From Andrena cerasifolii (Eukaryota; Arthropoda; Insecta; Hymenoptera; Andrenidae), in NCBI RefSeq assembly GCF_050908995.1, contig NC_135120.1:9189433-9253432 (forward strand): 64,000 nt of DNA, given 5' to 3'. The position numbers and the translations under genes are program-made. Below, one piece after another: positions 47,801 to 58,699 of this stretch (positions are counted from its first letter, which is position 1; every line of letters starts with the position of its first letter). Below the pieces are notes generated by a model. The model did no database searches, was not told where the DNA came from, and was given only the letters and a program-made list of their open reading frames with translations.

Positions 47801-49740
47801 AGTATTTAGTACTAGCATAGACAGTAAGAGAAAAGGCGAGGGAAGCGTAACCGTTTAGTATAAACTAAACTAAAATATAGACAGCAAAGTAATCTTGAGA
47901 CTTAAAGCTAGACATAAGAATGATATAAAAAGACCGAAAGCATAAGTAAATTATGCCAAGAATACTGTTGAAGGATATAGAATCGTGTGTGTCGTTTAAA
48001 TGCCGAGTAAGATTTTAATTCCCCAATGAAAGATGGGAGATCGTTAAAGTAATGGGCGGCGGTGCAGGAAAAAGATTACCCAAGATGTTTATCTTCGCCG
48101 GGGGCGGCGCGTTATGATTTCGCGTGCAATAACACGGCCATACTCGTCGAAGAACTCCTTGGAGGGCTGGATTCTTCGCCAGCCGTGTTTCGGCGAAACT
48201 CTCAAAGAGAAATCACGTTTAATACCGTGCGAAAGAGAGGCGCGTGACTTTCAATCTCTACCCCTGCCCCCGTGCTTCGCGCCTAAACTTCCCGGACAAT
48301 CTGGCCTACTTGGCCTCTGTGTTCGCGACACAGTAGGTGTCGGAGCGCGCCCAACCCTCGACACGGTAATCGACTAATCCGCTGTTATCCGTACTGCTAC
48401 TGCGAGGAGAGACCAGGCGACGACGAAGGAGGGAAAAAAAAAACCGAGAGGGTGGAGGAAAGCAGGGGACCGGAGGGGCGTTGGATGGAATCGATACGAA
48501 GTTACGGTCACCCGGAATCTGTTTAAGGGCCGACCCGCAGGAAAACCGAGTAACCAAGCAATCTGACTGTAAAACGAAATTTTCCAAGTGCCAGATGTAG
48601 CGCCGTCTAGATCTCTTCCAGCTCACTTCTTGCCCTCTTACTATTCTGGAGCGAGTCTCTGAATCCGTGGCGGCGCGATCGAAGTGTCAGCAGGTCAGGA
48701 CGATGGATCGTTCGAACTGCATGGGACTTGGCAAATTTCATTTCTATAAATATCTGTGTAAATAAATCATATGAAATCACGCTGTCATCTTCACTTTCGC
48801 GAAGAGGAACGACAACAGAAGCATTCCATTGGGATGCAAGTAAACCGGCAGCAAGTGATTTACTAAAGATTCAACCTGACGTGGTAGTACTTCGTAATGT
48901 CTGCGCCACGATCCCCGAGAGGCAAGGCCGAGTCTCGGGATCCCGTGTTCGACTGCCATACGCGAAAGTGATACGTAATATAATACGAATAATGGGGTGC
49001 AGAGTCGGCAAGAAAGGCCGAACGCACAAAGGGCACAAAAGACGCTGGTAAGACAGGAGGCAGGATTCATGCTGCTCGCTCGTTATAAATGGGACGTGTA
49101 ATCTCGAAAGCTTTGGGCACGCAATAAGGCAGGTCATGCAAAGCCGGAGCAAAAGACGCAGAAACGCACCTCGGGCTGCTTTCACCGATACACAGTCACT
49201 AATTAACCGTGGGCTGCAGACTTTGTTACTACGGCAAGAAGCGGGTTTGACGTCTGACGTATCGTTGACGCGACTACTTAAACCGACGGGCTCCAATCTC
49301 AGCGTGAAATGTTCCTTGGAAGGCGATGTACATTAAACTCGTGCGGTAATATTATTCTAAATTATTGATACACTTTGAATAGAATTCACTCGTGTGGAAT
49401 CGTGCTGTTTTTGTTATTGTTCGCGTTCCAAACTTTCTTTTGGCGATTACCTCGCGTGTCGTTAAGTTTCAAAATACCCTCCACGGTACCGGTTTCTTCT
49501 TCGCGAAGAAAGTTACGAGGGAAGTTGCGAAGTCGGTAGACACCGTTTAAATGTAAATCATCGGACGATAGCCCACATTCATCCTCTTATTATCATCGTA
49601 CCGTAACTTCCGTGCACACTGGGATAAAGGTGCCGCTGCTATCATAAAAATTGCATCTCGTTCCGCGTCGACTCTTTAGATTTAAGAAGCCATTGGGAGG
49701 ATAAGGTGGTGCAATCGTATTAGGCACATATCGAGATCGA
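47801..49740. other. unique stretch, no gene supported
   Basis: The first 200 bp are AT-leaning and could be a decayed LINE 3' UTR. After that the DNA is CpG-rich with overlapping frames at 48306-49296 on both strands and no domains. Confidence 0.45.
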
Positions 49741-49742
49741 TA

Positions 49743-50689
49743 GGGGAGACCGGGGCTACTTGGTGCAGGGGGCAAGTTGATACAGACGAATTATCTCGAC
49801 ACCGTATATACAGGGTGCCCGCGGGAAGACTGAACAGCTGGATATCTCCTAATGTATTGGAGATAAAAAAATAAAAAAATATGGCGTTGCATGGGTCGAG
49901 GGGGCCAATTTATTAGCGCAGACGAATTTATTTTTCGATTATTATTTTAAAAGATACGATGGTCAAGTGCGGTTTTTTAAATGGAACTATTTTTTTTTAG
50001 GAGGTGAATTGATAGTGCGTTCCAAGACAAATTCAATAAGCATTAATGTATACACTTGATTTCCACTGGTTTTTGAGATATTGCGCTTGCAAATTTACTG
50101 ATTTTCACTGGAAGAAAACCCGCTGAAATAGCATGGATCGGGGACGGTCTTGCTGGCATCACGGGTGGCCTTGCCTGTTGAAACGGATACATACCTGACA
50201 AAGGTCTACGCCAGGAATGGCAGGCCCAAAGGCTGGACAATCGTCTGCGCTAATAAATTGCCCCCCTCGAACCATGCAACGCCATATATTTTTATTTTTT
50301 TTATCTCCAAAACATTAAGAGATATCCAGCTGTTCAGTCTTCCCGCGGACACCCTGTATGTACCTCCATTTCAGCGAGATATGTGAAGATTGTTGTTCAA
50401 TTATTTCCTAAGATCCAGCGTACGTGTGTATACATTGACGTTAACAATCGTTTTTTAACTGTTTTCGTTTATATAAAAAAAAGTAAATAGTTTTGGTACA
50501 TCCAAGTTGATCGTCCAAATAACATTTTTTCAGTCGTTTTGTATGTATTTTCTCAACTTTTCATTTACAATATATCAAAGAGGAAGGACCAAAGTATATT
50601 TTAGCATATTTGTTATGAAGTAATTAATTCAAACAAAACTGAAAAACATTGAAAACTGAAAAACGTATCTAACTAGCCCCGGTCTCCCC
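49743..50689. mobile_element. TA-flanked GGGG-end family copy with a nested element
   Basis: TA at 49741-49742 and 50690-50691 flanks GGGGAGACCGGGGCTA and TAGCCCCGGTCTCCCC, perfect 16-base complements. Removing the nested element (49811-50356) leaves about 400 bp. The interior is AT-rich with no coding sequence. Confidence 0.9.
49811..50356. mobile_element. TIR element with CAGGGTG ends, nested
   Basis: TA at 49809-49810 and 50357-50358 flanks CAGGGTGCCCGCGGGAAGAC and its right counterpart GTCTTCCCGCGGACACCCTG. Inverted arms are about 115 bp (to about 49925, and from about 50240) and include GGCGTTGCATGG and TTTATTAGCGCAGACGA. TA duplication is compatible with the Tc1/mariner group. No transposase. 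Confidence 0.85.
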
Positions 50690-50691
50690 TA

Positions 50692-53600
50692 CCTACGACA
50701 GTTTCTTCGGCAGCATTATAAAATACGAACTTTGTAATTTATTGTTCGTATCGAAGCAATTCTCGTGCACGATATATCCAATTACAATCGATCGAAGAAT
50801 AATTGGAAAAGAGGCTCATCGATCATCCTATGCGGTAATAACGCCACGAAGGTCACGATCGACCGATCGTGAAATTTAACAGGAGCTGCGCATTACGAAT
50901 TCGTTGCTTTGGCACTGTTTTCGAAACGCGATACAGATCGGAGGTATTCGGCAGATTCTAACATGAAAGACGGTCCCTCCGTCACGAGTTATGTAAATGG
51001 CTGCAGCTATAAACGGGGAAGCGTGTAACCACTCGCTTGACCGTTGACACATTTTCAATCGGCTGATTCTGTAACTAAAGGATAATGGCTAAGGATGGAA
51101 TTCACTGTCAAATTAGTATGGTATATTTGAAAGAGACGTGTGACAAGGTTAAATGCTTCGCGGTACAGTTATTTATCAGTATTATTTCGCTGATTGCTCC
51201 TAAACAGATTCCAATGCGATGATTAATCAACGTTCGTTTCGGTTATTGTATATCCGATGGAAATTCCCCAGATTTATTACAGTACGCCGGCTTAATATAC
51301 GTAAACTGACGCAATAATTGTTTAGTCAATAACGAACGTCTAGCTGGCACGATGCAAATGGCATTCCTCACTCGCCTATGAAATGGAGGAATTATACGTA
51401 GGATGATACACACGCGCGCATACACGTGTCTGCGGCTCCACTGTAATATGCAATATTCCTGTCTCGATGTCTCCAGTTTAACGCTAAGGCGAATTAAAGT
51501 GTCTCATAAGGGAACAAGAAATAAGGGGAAATAATATTCCTTCCGCGATGTTCAGTATGCATAAAAACAGTAGGTGCTCCCGCACAGGATGTCCTAAGAC
51601 ACGTAGTACGACTAGAGGTGGAGTCAGCCAAAAGGCGGCAGCTGCCCGATGTCGTTCCCCAAAACAGAAGCATTCCACGAACCGTGACTTCAACTTACTC
51701 TCACATATTGAATTTTCTTTTTTCAGGTTGTACGTAGCACACACGTGAGGTACCTTGCATCTATCATTAAGTGACACTACTCTTCCACCCCCCAGCCCTG
51801 TCCAAGACCTACTTCCACGTTGCTCCCCAAAACCAGCGCAGAAGCTCGCAAACACGCGAGACACGCCAGATATCTCGTCTAATGAGCTAGCAGTTCGGTA
51901 ATCAGAGACGGCAAAGGCGTGGAAGGAAGGAGGGCCAGCCGCAAAGACACGCTGATGGTAACAAGGTGACATCGACAACAACGACGCGGACAGACGGGGA
52001 AGAATGTTCGGAGGGTGTTGCACGAGGAAGGGAACACGAGGATGGGCCACGCTACGTCGCCGAAGGGGCGCGTATCGACCGACTCTGTACTGTCAGCCCC
52101 TCTGCCACCATGTCTGTCCCACCGTTCATACGTACCAACAGTACGGGGACACACAGTGGAGTTGCTATTGCAGGCCACCCACCCTTCTCGCGCCCTCTCT
52201 TTCCCCGTGCTCTGCCTTTCTTGGCATCCTCGAGCATCGCCTCTTTGCTTCGGTGTCCCAGACCCCACTAGGGTCCAGCTGGAACACCGAGGCGTGCCTC
52301 GCGAGTTTCCTGCTATCGATATTTATCAGCGACTTGCCTCCAGGCGTCACCGTGAAAGGTATACGATAATGCACGATTCAAATTGTACTTTAGACCCTCG
52401 GAGCACGTTCGACGATAGAACCTGTCGATGCATTATTAATATTACACCAGTGGACGACAAATACACGTTTACTACCCCTATACCTTGGTGAACGTCCACG
52501 ACAGGACAGGCCTACGCTACGTCCGCGAGGGTTTATATTTGATCCCCGCAACCCCAGGAGGATTGAGACAAAAATCTGTTTCGCCGCGACGAGAGGGTGG
52601 CGCGAACCCTTTCACGTGTACGCAGCGAGCCTCGGTTGATCCAGATCCGGGACGGGGAGCAGAAATGTGCCCTCCAGCCGCAAACCTGTCGCCGGGAATT
52701 CGGCTGAAGCCAGGCTGCGTGCAGGGATACGTTTCCAGCCCGCTGCTCCCATTCTCATATACCTGTGTCGCTGTCTGTTTGTCGGCGCTAATAACCGTAG
52801 AACGAGTTTTATTAGCCCGCGCGGAGGGAACGGCGGAAGTTTAACCGAGAATTCCCGCGGGAGGCGGCGGAGGATACGGGAGCACAGTAATTCATGGCGG
52901 AATAAGTCCCGGGCAAATACGAGCTTCCGATCTCTTCGGGAATTTTACGCGGAATTTAGTTTGCTCCGCCGACATTTCATGGGAGGGATTTCGTTCGTTA
53001 GAGGGCAATAAAATCTCCGGTCGTATCATGAAGAAGAGCTGCCGCGCAACTTCCATCCGGGAGGTGAAGGAGCAAGGGGGATGATCGCGGATAGAAACGA
53101 GGGGAAGTAGGCAAGTTCCAACGTGGCGGTAATAAAGTTCACCTTCGACGTCAGTCTATAACCTCGCAGAAGCTCGTGGAACGATGATCGATTAACAGAT
53201 ACTTTACCTACCGCCGTGTAAATATGGTCACCAGGGAAATGAAACTGTAAATCCGCCCCCGCGCGTTCGATTCTACGGCAACAGCGCGTATATACACACA
53301 CACACACGAAGCTTATAATTGATTTACAGCGACGGCAAAGTTATTGAAAAGTTTATCTAGCCCCGACAAAGCGACTGCAGGGATATAGCGACCAAAGGTT
53401 TGTTACAGCTTTCCCGTAGATGGGCTGCAGAGGATGTACGTGCTGCTAGATAGAGGCTGATAACGGACGTCCACTTATTGGTGTAAGCGGTGCCGTTCAA
53501 TGCCTCTTAAAGCGTGCCAACGTAAAGGGGAATCGTATTTCTCTTGGACCCTTTGAACAGCCAAGTATTAAAAGCCGTCGATGCATCGAGAGGGCTCGTG

Positions 53601-56600
53601 GCAGAATGCACGCTGCACCCGCGGCAAAGTAAAGCCCGGGCACGTCGGAAAATTCGTAAGGAAAACATTGATACGAGCTGCAAGGGACGGGGAATATTCC
53701 ACCTGAAAACCGTTCACGTGCGTTCTTCCGCAAGTGGCAATCGCTTCTCTCTACCATCGCCGGCTGAAAACAGAATTTCCACGAACGCGAGGTAATAGAT
53801 CAGGCGAGCAAAGGCAACGTTCCCGAGAAACGTCTTCCCCGCAATCGTCCCCCAACAGTTACGCGCCCAAGGATCTTCAGGCACTAGAAACGCAGACGTT
53901 GTAGGAGGCATAATTACCAGGATTACCATCCCCGGGGGATGGATAAATCACGGTTATTAATAATAGCCCGGGAGAGCAAGTGTCCGAGTCGGTTTGCAGA
54001 TAGGAAGGAAGTTCCACCGGCTGGTATCGTAGCGTCGCTCGCTAAACGCTGCTACGCGAGCTTGAGAACCAGATAGGGGAATTGCTGAACTCTAGATAGG
54101 GAGTAGCTGGTAGGAAGGCAGCCACTGACAGCCATAGGTTTTCTCTGGTAGGAATGCGAGCCGCCTGGGCGCCGAACCGTCGAGGCTGTGCTGGCAACAC
54201 CGGCCATATTGTACATTCGTAACTTTATACGTAGGAAGTTGCGGTGGGAGGCTCGTGAATTTCCTGCGCGAGCCTTGCCTCCTAGGCTTCGCAGACGTGC
54301 GCGATAAATATTCATCTTGCCGCGGTCCGAGCCGCCTCGAGCGAACTCGAGCCGCCCGACGCGGAGCGAGTGAAAGAAATCGAGGGCCCGTAAAGCAGAC
54401 ATTAATGTCGCGCGATCAGCGTGGGAGCTGCTACCGGCAGGGTCCGAATCGAGGATATAAACTCGGCCAGCGGATCGGGAAGTGTATCTTCCGAGGAATA
54501 TCGGGGGGCAAGCGGGGAATTAGAGTGGTTCGATCAGATGAGAGTGCCCCGAGGGTTCGGCAGCTTTCTACCCCGCGCGCCGCGGGGTTGGGGAGATAGC
54601 TCGCGCGAAATGGCGAACGGCAAGTTGCGCGGCAATTACTATGCTTTTGCTGTGCGGCTAATTGAGTAGGAAATTTGCTGACGATGCATATCGCTGCTCC
54701 CCGGTATAATTGCGCCGCGTTCGGGCGCTGGGGCCTCGCTCTTGTGGAAAGAATCGGTGAGCGAAACAATTAGTGGATCGTTTGGGAGAGCGATTGAAAC
54801 TGTAACGAGTTGAGAGAGACTGATACACGCAATACGGACGGTAAGTTAGTGGCGTAAAATATAAGCAGTGACTTGTTTTCAGGGAGTTAAGCTATTGGGG
54901 AAAACGAGTGGGTATTATGGAGTAATTGAAATTTAAAGAATAATTGGAACCACTGTGATTTAGTGCCGTGGAGCGGGGCTGCAGAAACGCGGGGAAAATC
55001 GTTGGAAAATGGAATGAGAAGAGACTCGAATTAAAAAGGGAAAAAGCTGCTGGCTGAGCTGCGGAACGGCTGAATTTTTGTCAGTGCAGATGGCAGACAC
55101 GGCGTATCTAGGACATCGGGTTTATCGGACCTTATCAGTATCGGGTAACCTTATTTGCATAGGACAGAGCGCGCCGGTCGCTTTCGTTCTCGTCTTTTTT
55201 CCCCATCGATCGCGATAGAATGGATTTAATCTTATGGAAATTTCGGTACGAAAGGGTAGCGAACTGCGACGAGACAAAGATCTAGACGTTCGTCATTTTC
55301 TCCGTGGTAGATACCGATAAACCAGTAAATCTCCGGCCTTTTTGATTTCCCAATGGGAAGCGCTCTTCTGGCTGGAAAGCTTTCGCTGCAACGCTCGCTT
55401 CCGAGGGAATCTCTTGGAATTGTTCTTTCTCCACTTATGCACTTTTCCTCTCGACATCGACGAGCCGAGCGTACAGAGCAAAGCTCTCTCTAATCACCGA
55501 TTTACGAGCACGAAAAGTTCGCGAACCAATGAAATTTTTCCATCGACTTCCTTTATCCAACTCATTACGAAACGTTCAGGGCTTGATTTCTGTTTCCTAA
55601 AGTTAAACGACTCGCCGAGCTTCCAGCTCCACTTCCCAATGCTCCGCCCTTATTTCTGCATATGAAAAGTAAAGCGCCAAACTTCTCTCCCCCTCCCCCC
55701 CGCCAGTCGATCCAAATATCCACTCCCAATGCAACCCTCTAGTTCTTTTCATTTTCTGCCGGTGAATGCGAACAGGGCTCCCCTTATCTCGTCCCCGATG
55801 CAAAGCCTTTCATTTCAGACTGACGTTTTCGGCGGCCGTGGGGCAATGATATATTATCGCGGCCATTCCGACAGTTTCGTTCAAGCCCCCGCGGTGAATT
55901 GTGACGGCGGTTCCACGTATCCTGGACAACACGTGCTCGTGGACAGGCGTCGATTCTATGGAATCTATTCGCTCGAGCTTGCCATGCGCGGCTCTGACAT
56001 GCTCCCGCGGCTTTGCACGCGTCACGAGCTTTTCTGACATTTCAAAGGAAACGCATCCCGCTCGATTTCCGTCCTGGGGTGCATTCAAATCGCTCTATCG
56101 ACTGCCACGCTGTTTATTTATTAAACCGCCCCACCGCCATCGACGTAGGCATTCACTTGGCGAACACATTCGGGCGGGCACGTGTCGCGAGGCGGCTTTC
56201 CGCGCGTCTCATTCCCCTGGCGGATAATCGAGGACCGCTTTAAGGAGACAAGATTACGTCGCGGTGGTTCACGAGGCAACGTAAGGTCCTCGTTTATCCC
56301 TTTACGCGAAACGGAAGGAATAATTAGAGGGAGAGGGAAGTATCAGGGTAACGTGGAGGCGAACGTGAGAAACCTCGCCCGCGCTTCGTACTATGCGAAA
56401 CTCTTTTTTGTAATTAACCCCTTCGCTGTGGCGCGCAAGTGGCGTGCATGTTGTACGCTTCTCGGAAATGAGCGGCGATTTAAGGGAGGCGTATGTGTTC
56501 GGCATTCGTGGGAAGGAGTTGGCGTCGAGGAATATCCGTCGAGAGGTGTCCTTTGATCAGGCGCAGGTATTAGACCACGATTCTGAAGAATTCCGTTCCG

Positions 56601-57366
56601 TGACCCCCGGGGGATAATTGGTCGGGGAGTAGATTTCAATTGCGGAGAAGCGGAGGGAAGAGGTCAGACGTTAAAGTGTGACGCAACAGCCGCGCGCGCG
56701 GTGTTTCTTTCGTGCACAATGCAGCGGAACAATTGCGCGTCCTTGGCGAAAGGATGTATTCGCTGAAATAAAGAAAGGAGAGAGAAGAAAAAGAAAAGCA
56801 GATAATTCCCTGTCGACACGACTGCGTCCGGGCCCTCGTGACTCGCGGGGATCGTAATTATAGGGCGCTAATTGGAGACGGTCTGAGGATCTTCGTCGTC
56901 TTTCGTCAACGAAACTTTAACCCGGGGGACTGGCTTCGTCTTCTGACGTTTTCCCTCTCGAGGAATATCAAAAGCGGAACCGTATTTCGCCGCTAGCTCC
57001 GTATTCTTTGACGGTCTTTAATTTCGAACGATGCGTAACCACCGAGAAATTAACCTGCCACACGCTAGTAATTAGCTTCGTTCGGGTAGTCAGAGATGTA
57101 GGAATAAGTATTAAAAAAAAGGGGAAACGAACGCTCGCGATACATACTCTAAACATTTGACACGACGTCACCCGTCTTCGCTTTCGCAGCTATCTCTGAT
57201 TACCCTTCTCTTCCCTTCAAAACTCTAATTAATCGTCGAAGCACGTCGCTCAAGATTTCCTTAACGTTGTTTAATTTCTTCCTAAACTGATTTGCAATGG
57301 CTCACGAATTTGCTTCGCGGAGGACCAGCAAACTCTTAGTAATTTATCGCTCCGTTTTCATTCTTA
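50692..57366. other. long repeat-poor CpG-rich stretch, no gene supported
   Basis: About 6.7 kb with no transposon recognised, the longest such stretch in the window. A short CA run lies at 53293-53307. Frames up to 188 codons (51484-52050 minus) overlap others in opposite orientation and have no domains. Intronic or regulatory DNA is possible. Confidence 0.5.
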
Positions 57367-57458
57367 AGGTGCATTTACGCCAAACGAACGAATGCTCGTT
57401 CGCTCCCCACTTCGACAAAATCCAAGTGATGAAGAGTTGCAAATGAAGATTGCCGTTT

Positions 57459-57695
57459 ATTATTATTATTATTAATATTAATGGGTATAACCCTTTAAAT
57501 ACAATTATTACAAACATAAGAAGAAATAAGAAAAACTTACTACTACCCTCCCTGCGACATAAAAATTCACGCTTCCTAGCAGGCTCGGACACTTTATGTG
57601 ACCATTAATTAAATTGTACAGGAATACAAGATCGCTGGTTGTCCTGCGAACTTCCAGTGTTGTCATGTTCAACCGAGCTGCTATATCGTTGTTTA
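57459..57695 (-). mobile_element. LINE 3' fragment with (AAT)n tail
   Basis: On the minus strand an RT C-terminal remnant (57693-57535) is followed by a short UTR with TTGTATTTAAAGGGTTATAC and then a trinucleotide tail (complement of 57459-57478). The UTR resembles that at 1989-2085. Its upstream end coincides with the mariner insertion at 57696. Confidence 0.65.
57535..57693 (-). pseudogene. non-LTR reverse transcriptase C-terminal scrap
   Basis: The minus-strand frame, not delimited by a good start codon, reads TTLEVRRTTSDLVFLYNLIN then GHIKCPSLLGSVNFYV. This is the block that follows the RT domain in jockey/I-type LINEs (compare LPTLANRRVIADLIFLHEV in the fragment at 2085-3290). The protein then loses similarity after VNFYV and the C-terminal PLNR block seen in the other copy is missing, so there is an internal deletion before the UTR. 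It has no catalytic residues. It was identified by reading the strand directly and is supported by the adjacent LINE-like tail. Confidence 0.65.
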
Positions 57696-57697
57696 TA

Positions 57698-58628
57698 TCA
57701 GGTCGTCAAGGATGAAATTTGTAGAAAAACAGGCGAAGTTGGTTGATAACTTACAAATATAAGGAATTATTTTATTCATCAAAGTTTGCACCCATATTGT
57801 CTATACCCTTTTGCCATTTAAGCGGCAGGTTGTTCAGGCCCGTGGTATAAAACCCTGGCGGACGAGAGTCAATGAATTCCTGGAAGGCCAGTTTTACAGC
57901 ATTGTGGGAATTAAATTGTTTTCGTATTAAAAAGTTATCCAAATTGCCGAAGAAGTGGTAGTCAGTGGGGGCTAGGTCTGGTGAATATGGAGGATGATGA
58001 AGAAGTTCCAACTCCAATTCCTGTAGTTTTGCCGCAGTCATTTTTACAGTGTGTGGTCTAGCGTTATCGTGCAATAAGATAGGAGTCGATCTGTTCACCA
58101 ATCTAGGCTGTTTTTCTTTAAGTTTTTGCATCATTTCGTCCAGTTGGTTGCAGTATGTTTCTGCTATGATCGTCGAGCCGGGTTTCATGAAATCATAATG
58201 GATTACACCTGCGCTAGACCACCAAACAGTCACCATCAGCTTCTTTTGACGAATATTACGCTTTGGAGTGTGTTTTGGTAATTCATCCTTGTCCAACCAC
58301 TGTGCTGAACGTTTGCGATTGTCATATTGGATCCATTTCTCATCACAAGTGACAATTCGATTAAAAAATGGATCGGATTTGTGACGAGAAAGCAACATCA
58401 AGCAAGCTTCCAAACGCTTTTGTTTCTGTTTTTCACTCAGTTCATGTGGAACCCAGTTATCCAACTTTTTCAATATTTTGTAGTGCTTACAATGATTTCT
58501 TTAAACAGGCGAGATATATAACTTTCTAACAAAAAAAACAGAACGGTAAAATATTAAGCCAACGTCAAATAATAAGCTGTTAAAGTTGGCAATATTCTTA
58601 ACTACAAATTTCATCCTTGCCAACCTAA
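57698..58628 (-). mobile_element. mariner element, internally deleted
   Basis: TA at 57696-57697 and 58629-58630 flanks inverted ends TCAGGTCGTCAAGGATGAAA and, on the right, TTTCATCCTTGCCAACCTAA. The ends share GGATGAAATTTGTAG exactly. The total length of 931 bp is short of the roughly 1.3 kb of intact mariners, and the loss falls in the 5' coding part. The transposase is on the minus strand. Confidence 0.9.
57772..58497 (-). pseudogene. mariner transposase (DD34D), N-terminus missing
   Basis: About 233 codons read open from 58473 to the stop at 57772; the same frame extends a few codons upstream to a stop at about 58501-58503. Recognisable mariner blocks in order: DNWVPHELSEKQK (the WVPHEL motif), TCDEKWI with the first catalytic Asp, LLHDNARPHT with the second, and HPPYSPDLAPTDYHFF with the third. 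The last two Asp are separated by 34 residues, the mariner DD34D signature. All three catalytic residues are present and there is no internal stop or frameshift. The N-terminal paired-like DNA-binding domain (about 110 residues) and a normal ATG are absent. The catalytic core is thus preserved, but the protein should not bind its ends, so the copy is probably inactive. The absence of frameshifts suggests a fairly recent insertion. Confidence 0.9.
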
Positions 58629-58699
58629 TACTAAACGAGCTCGAATTTTATCGAAGTGGAGGGCGATCGAGCATTCGTTCGTTTGGTCTAAACGCACCT

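Larger units (their letters stand above)
57367..58699. mobile_element. outer inverted repeat enclosing a LINE fragment and a mariner
   Basis: The left word GGTGCATTTACGCCAAACGA continues through ACGAATGCTCGTTCG and CCACTTCGACAAAAT. The right end (about 58640-58698) is its complement, ending GGTCTAAACGCACC. The inverted ends are about 60 bp with several mismatches. Between them lie a LINE 3' fragment and a mariner element, so the original element may have been under 200 bp. Confidence 0.75.

Noticed and set aside
51484..52050. 188-codon minus-strand frame as a gene
   Set aside because: It overlaps several plus-strand frames of similar openness, and no domain or splice context was identified.
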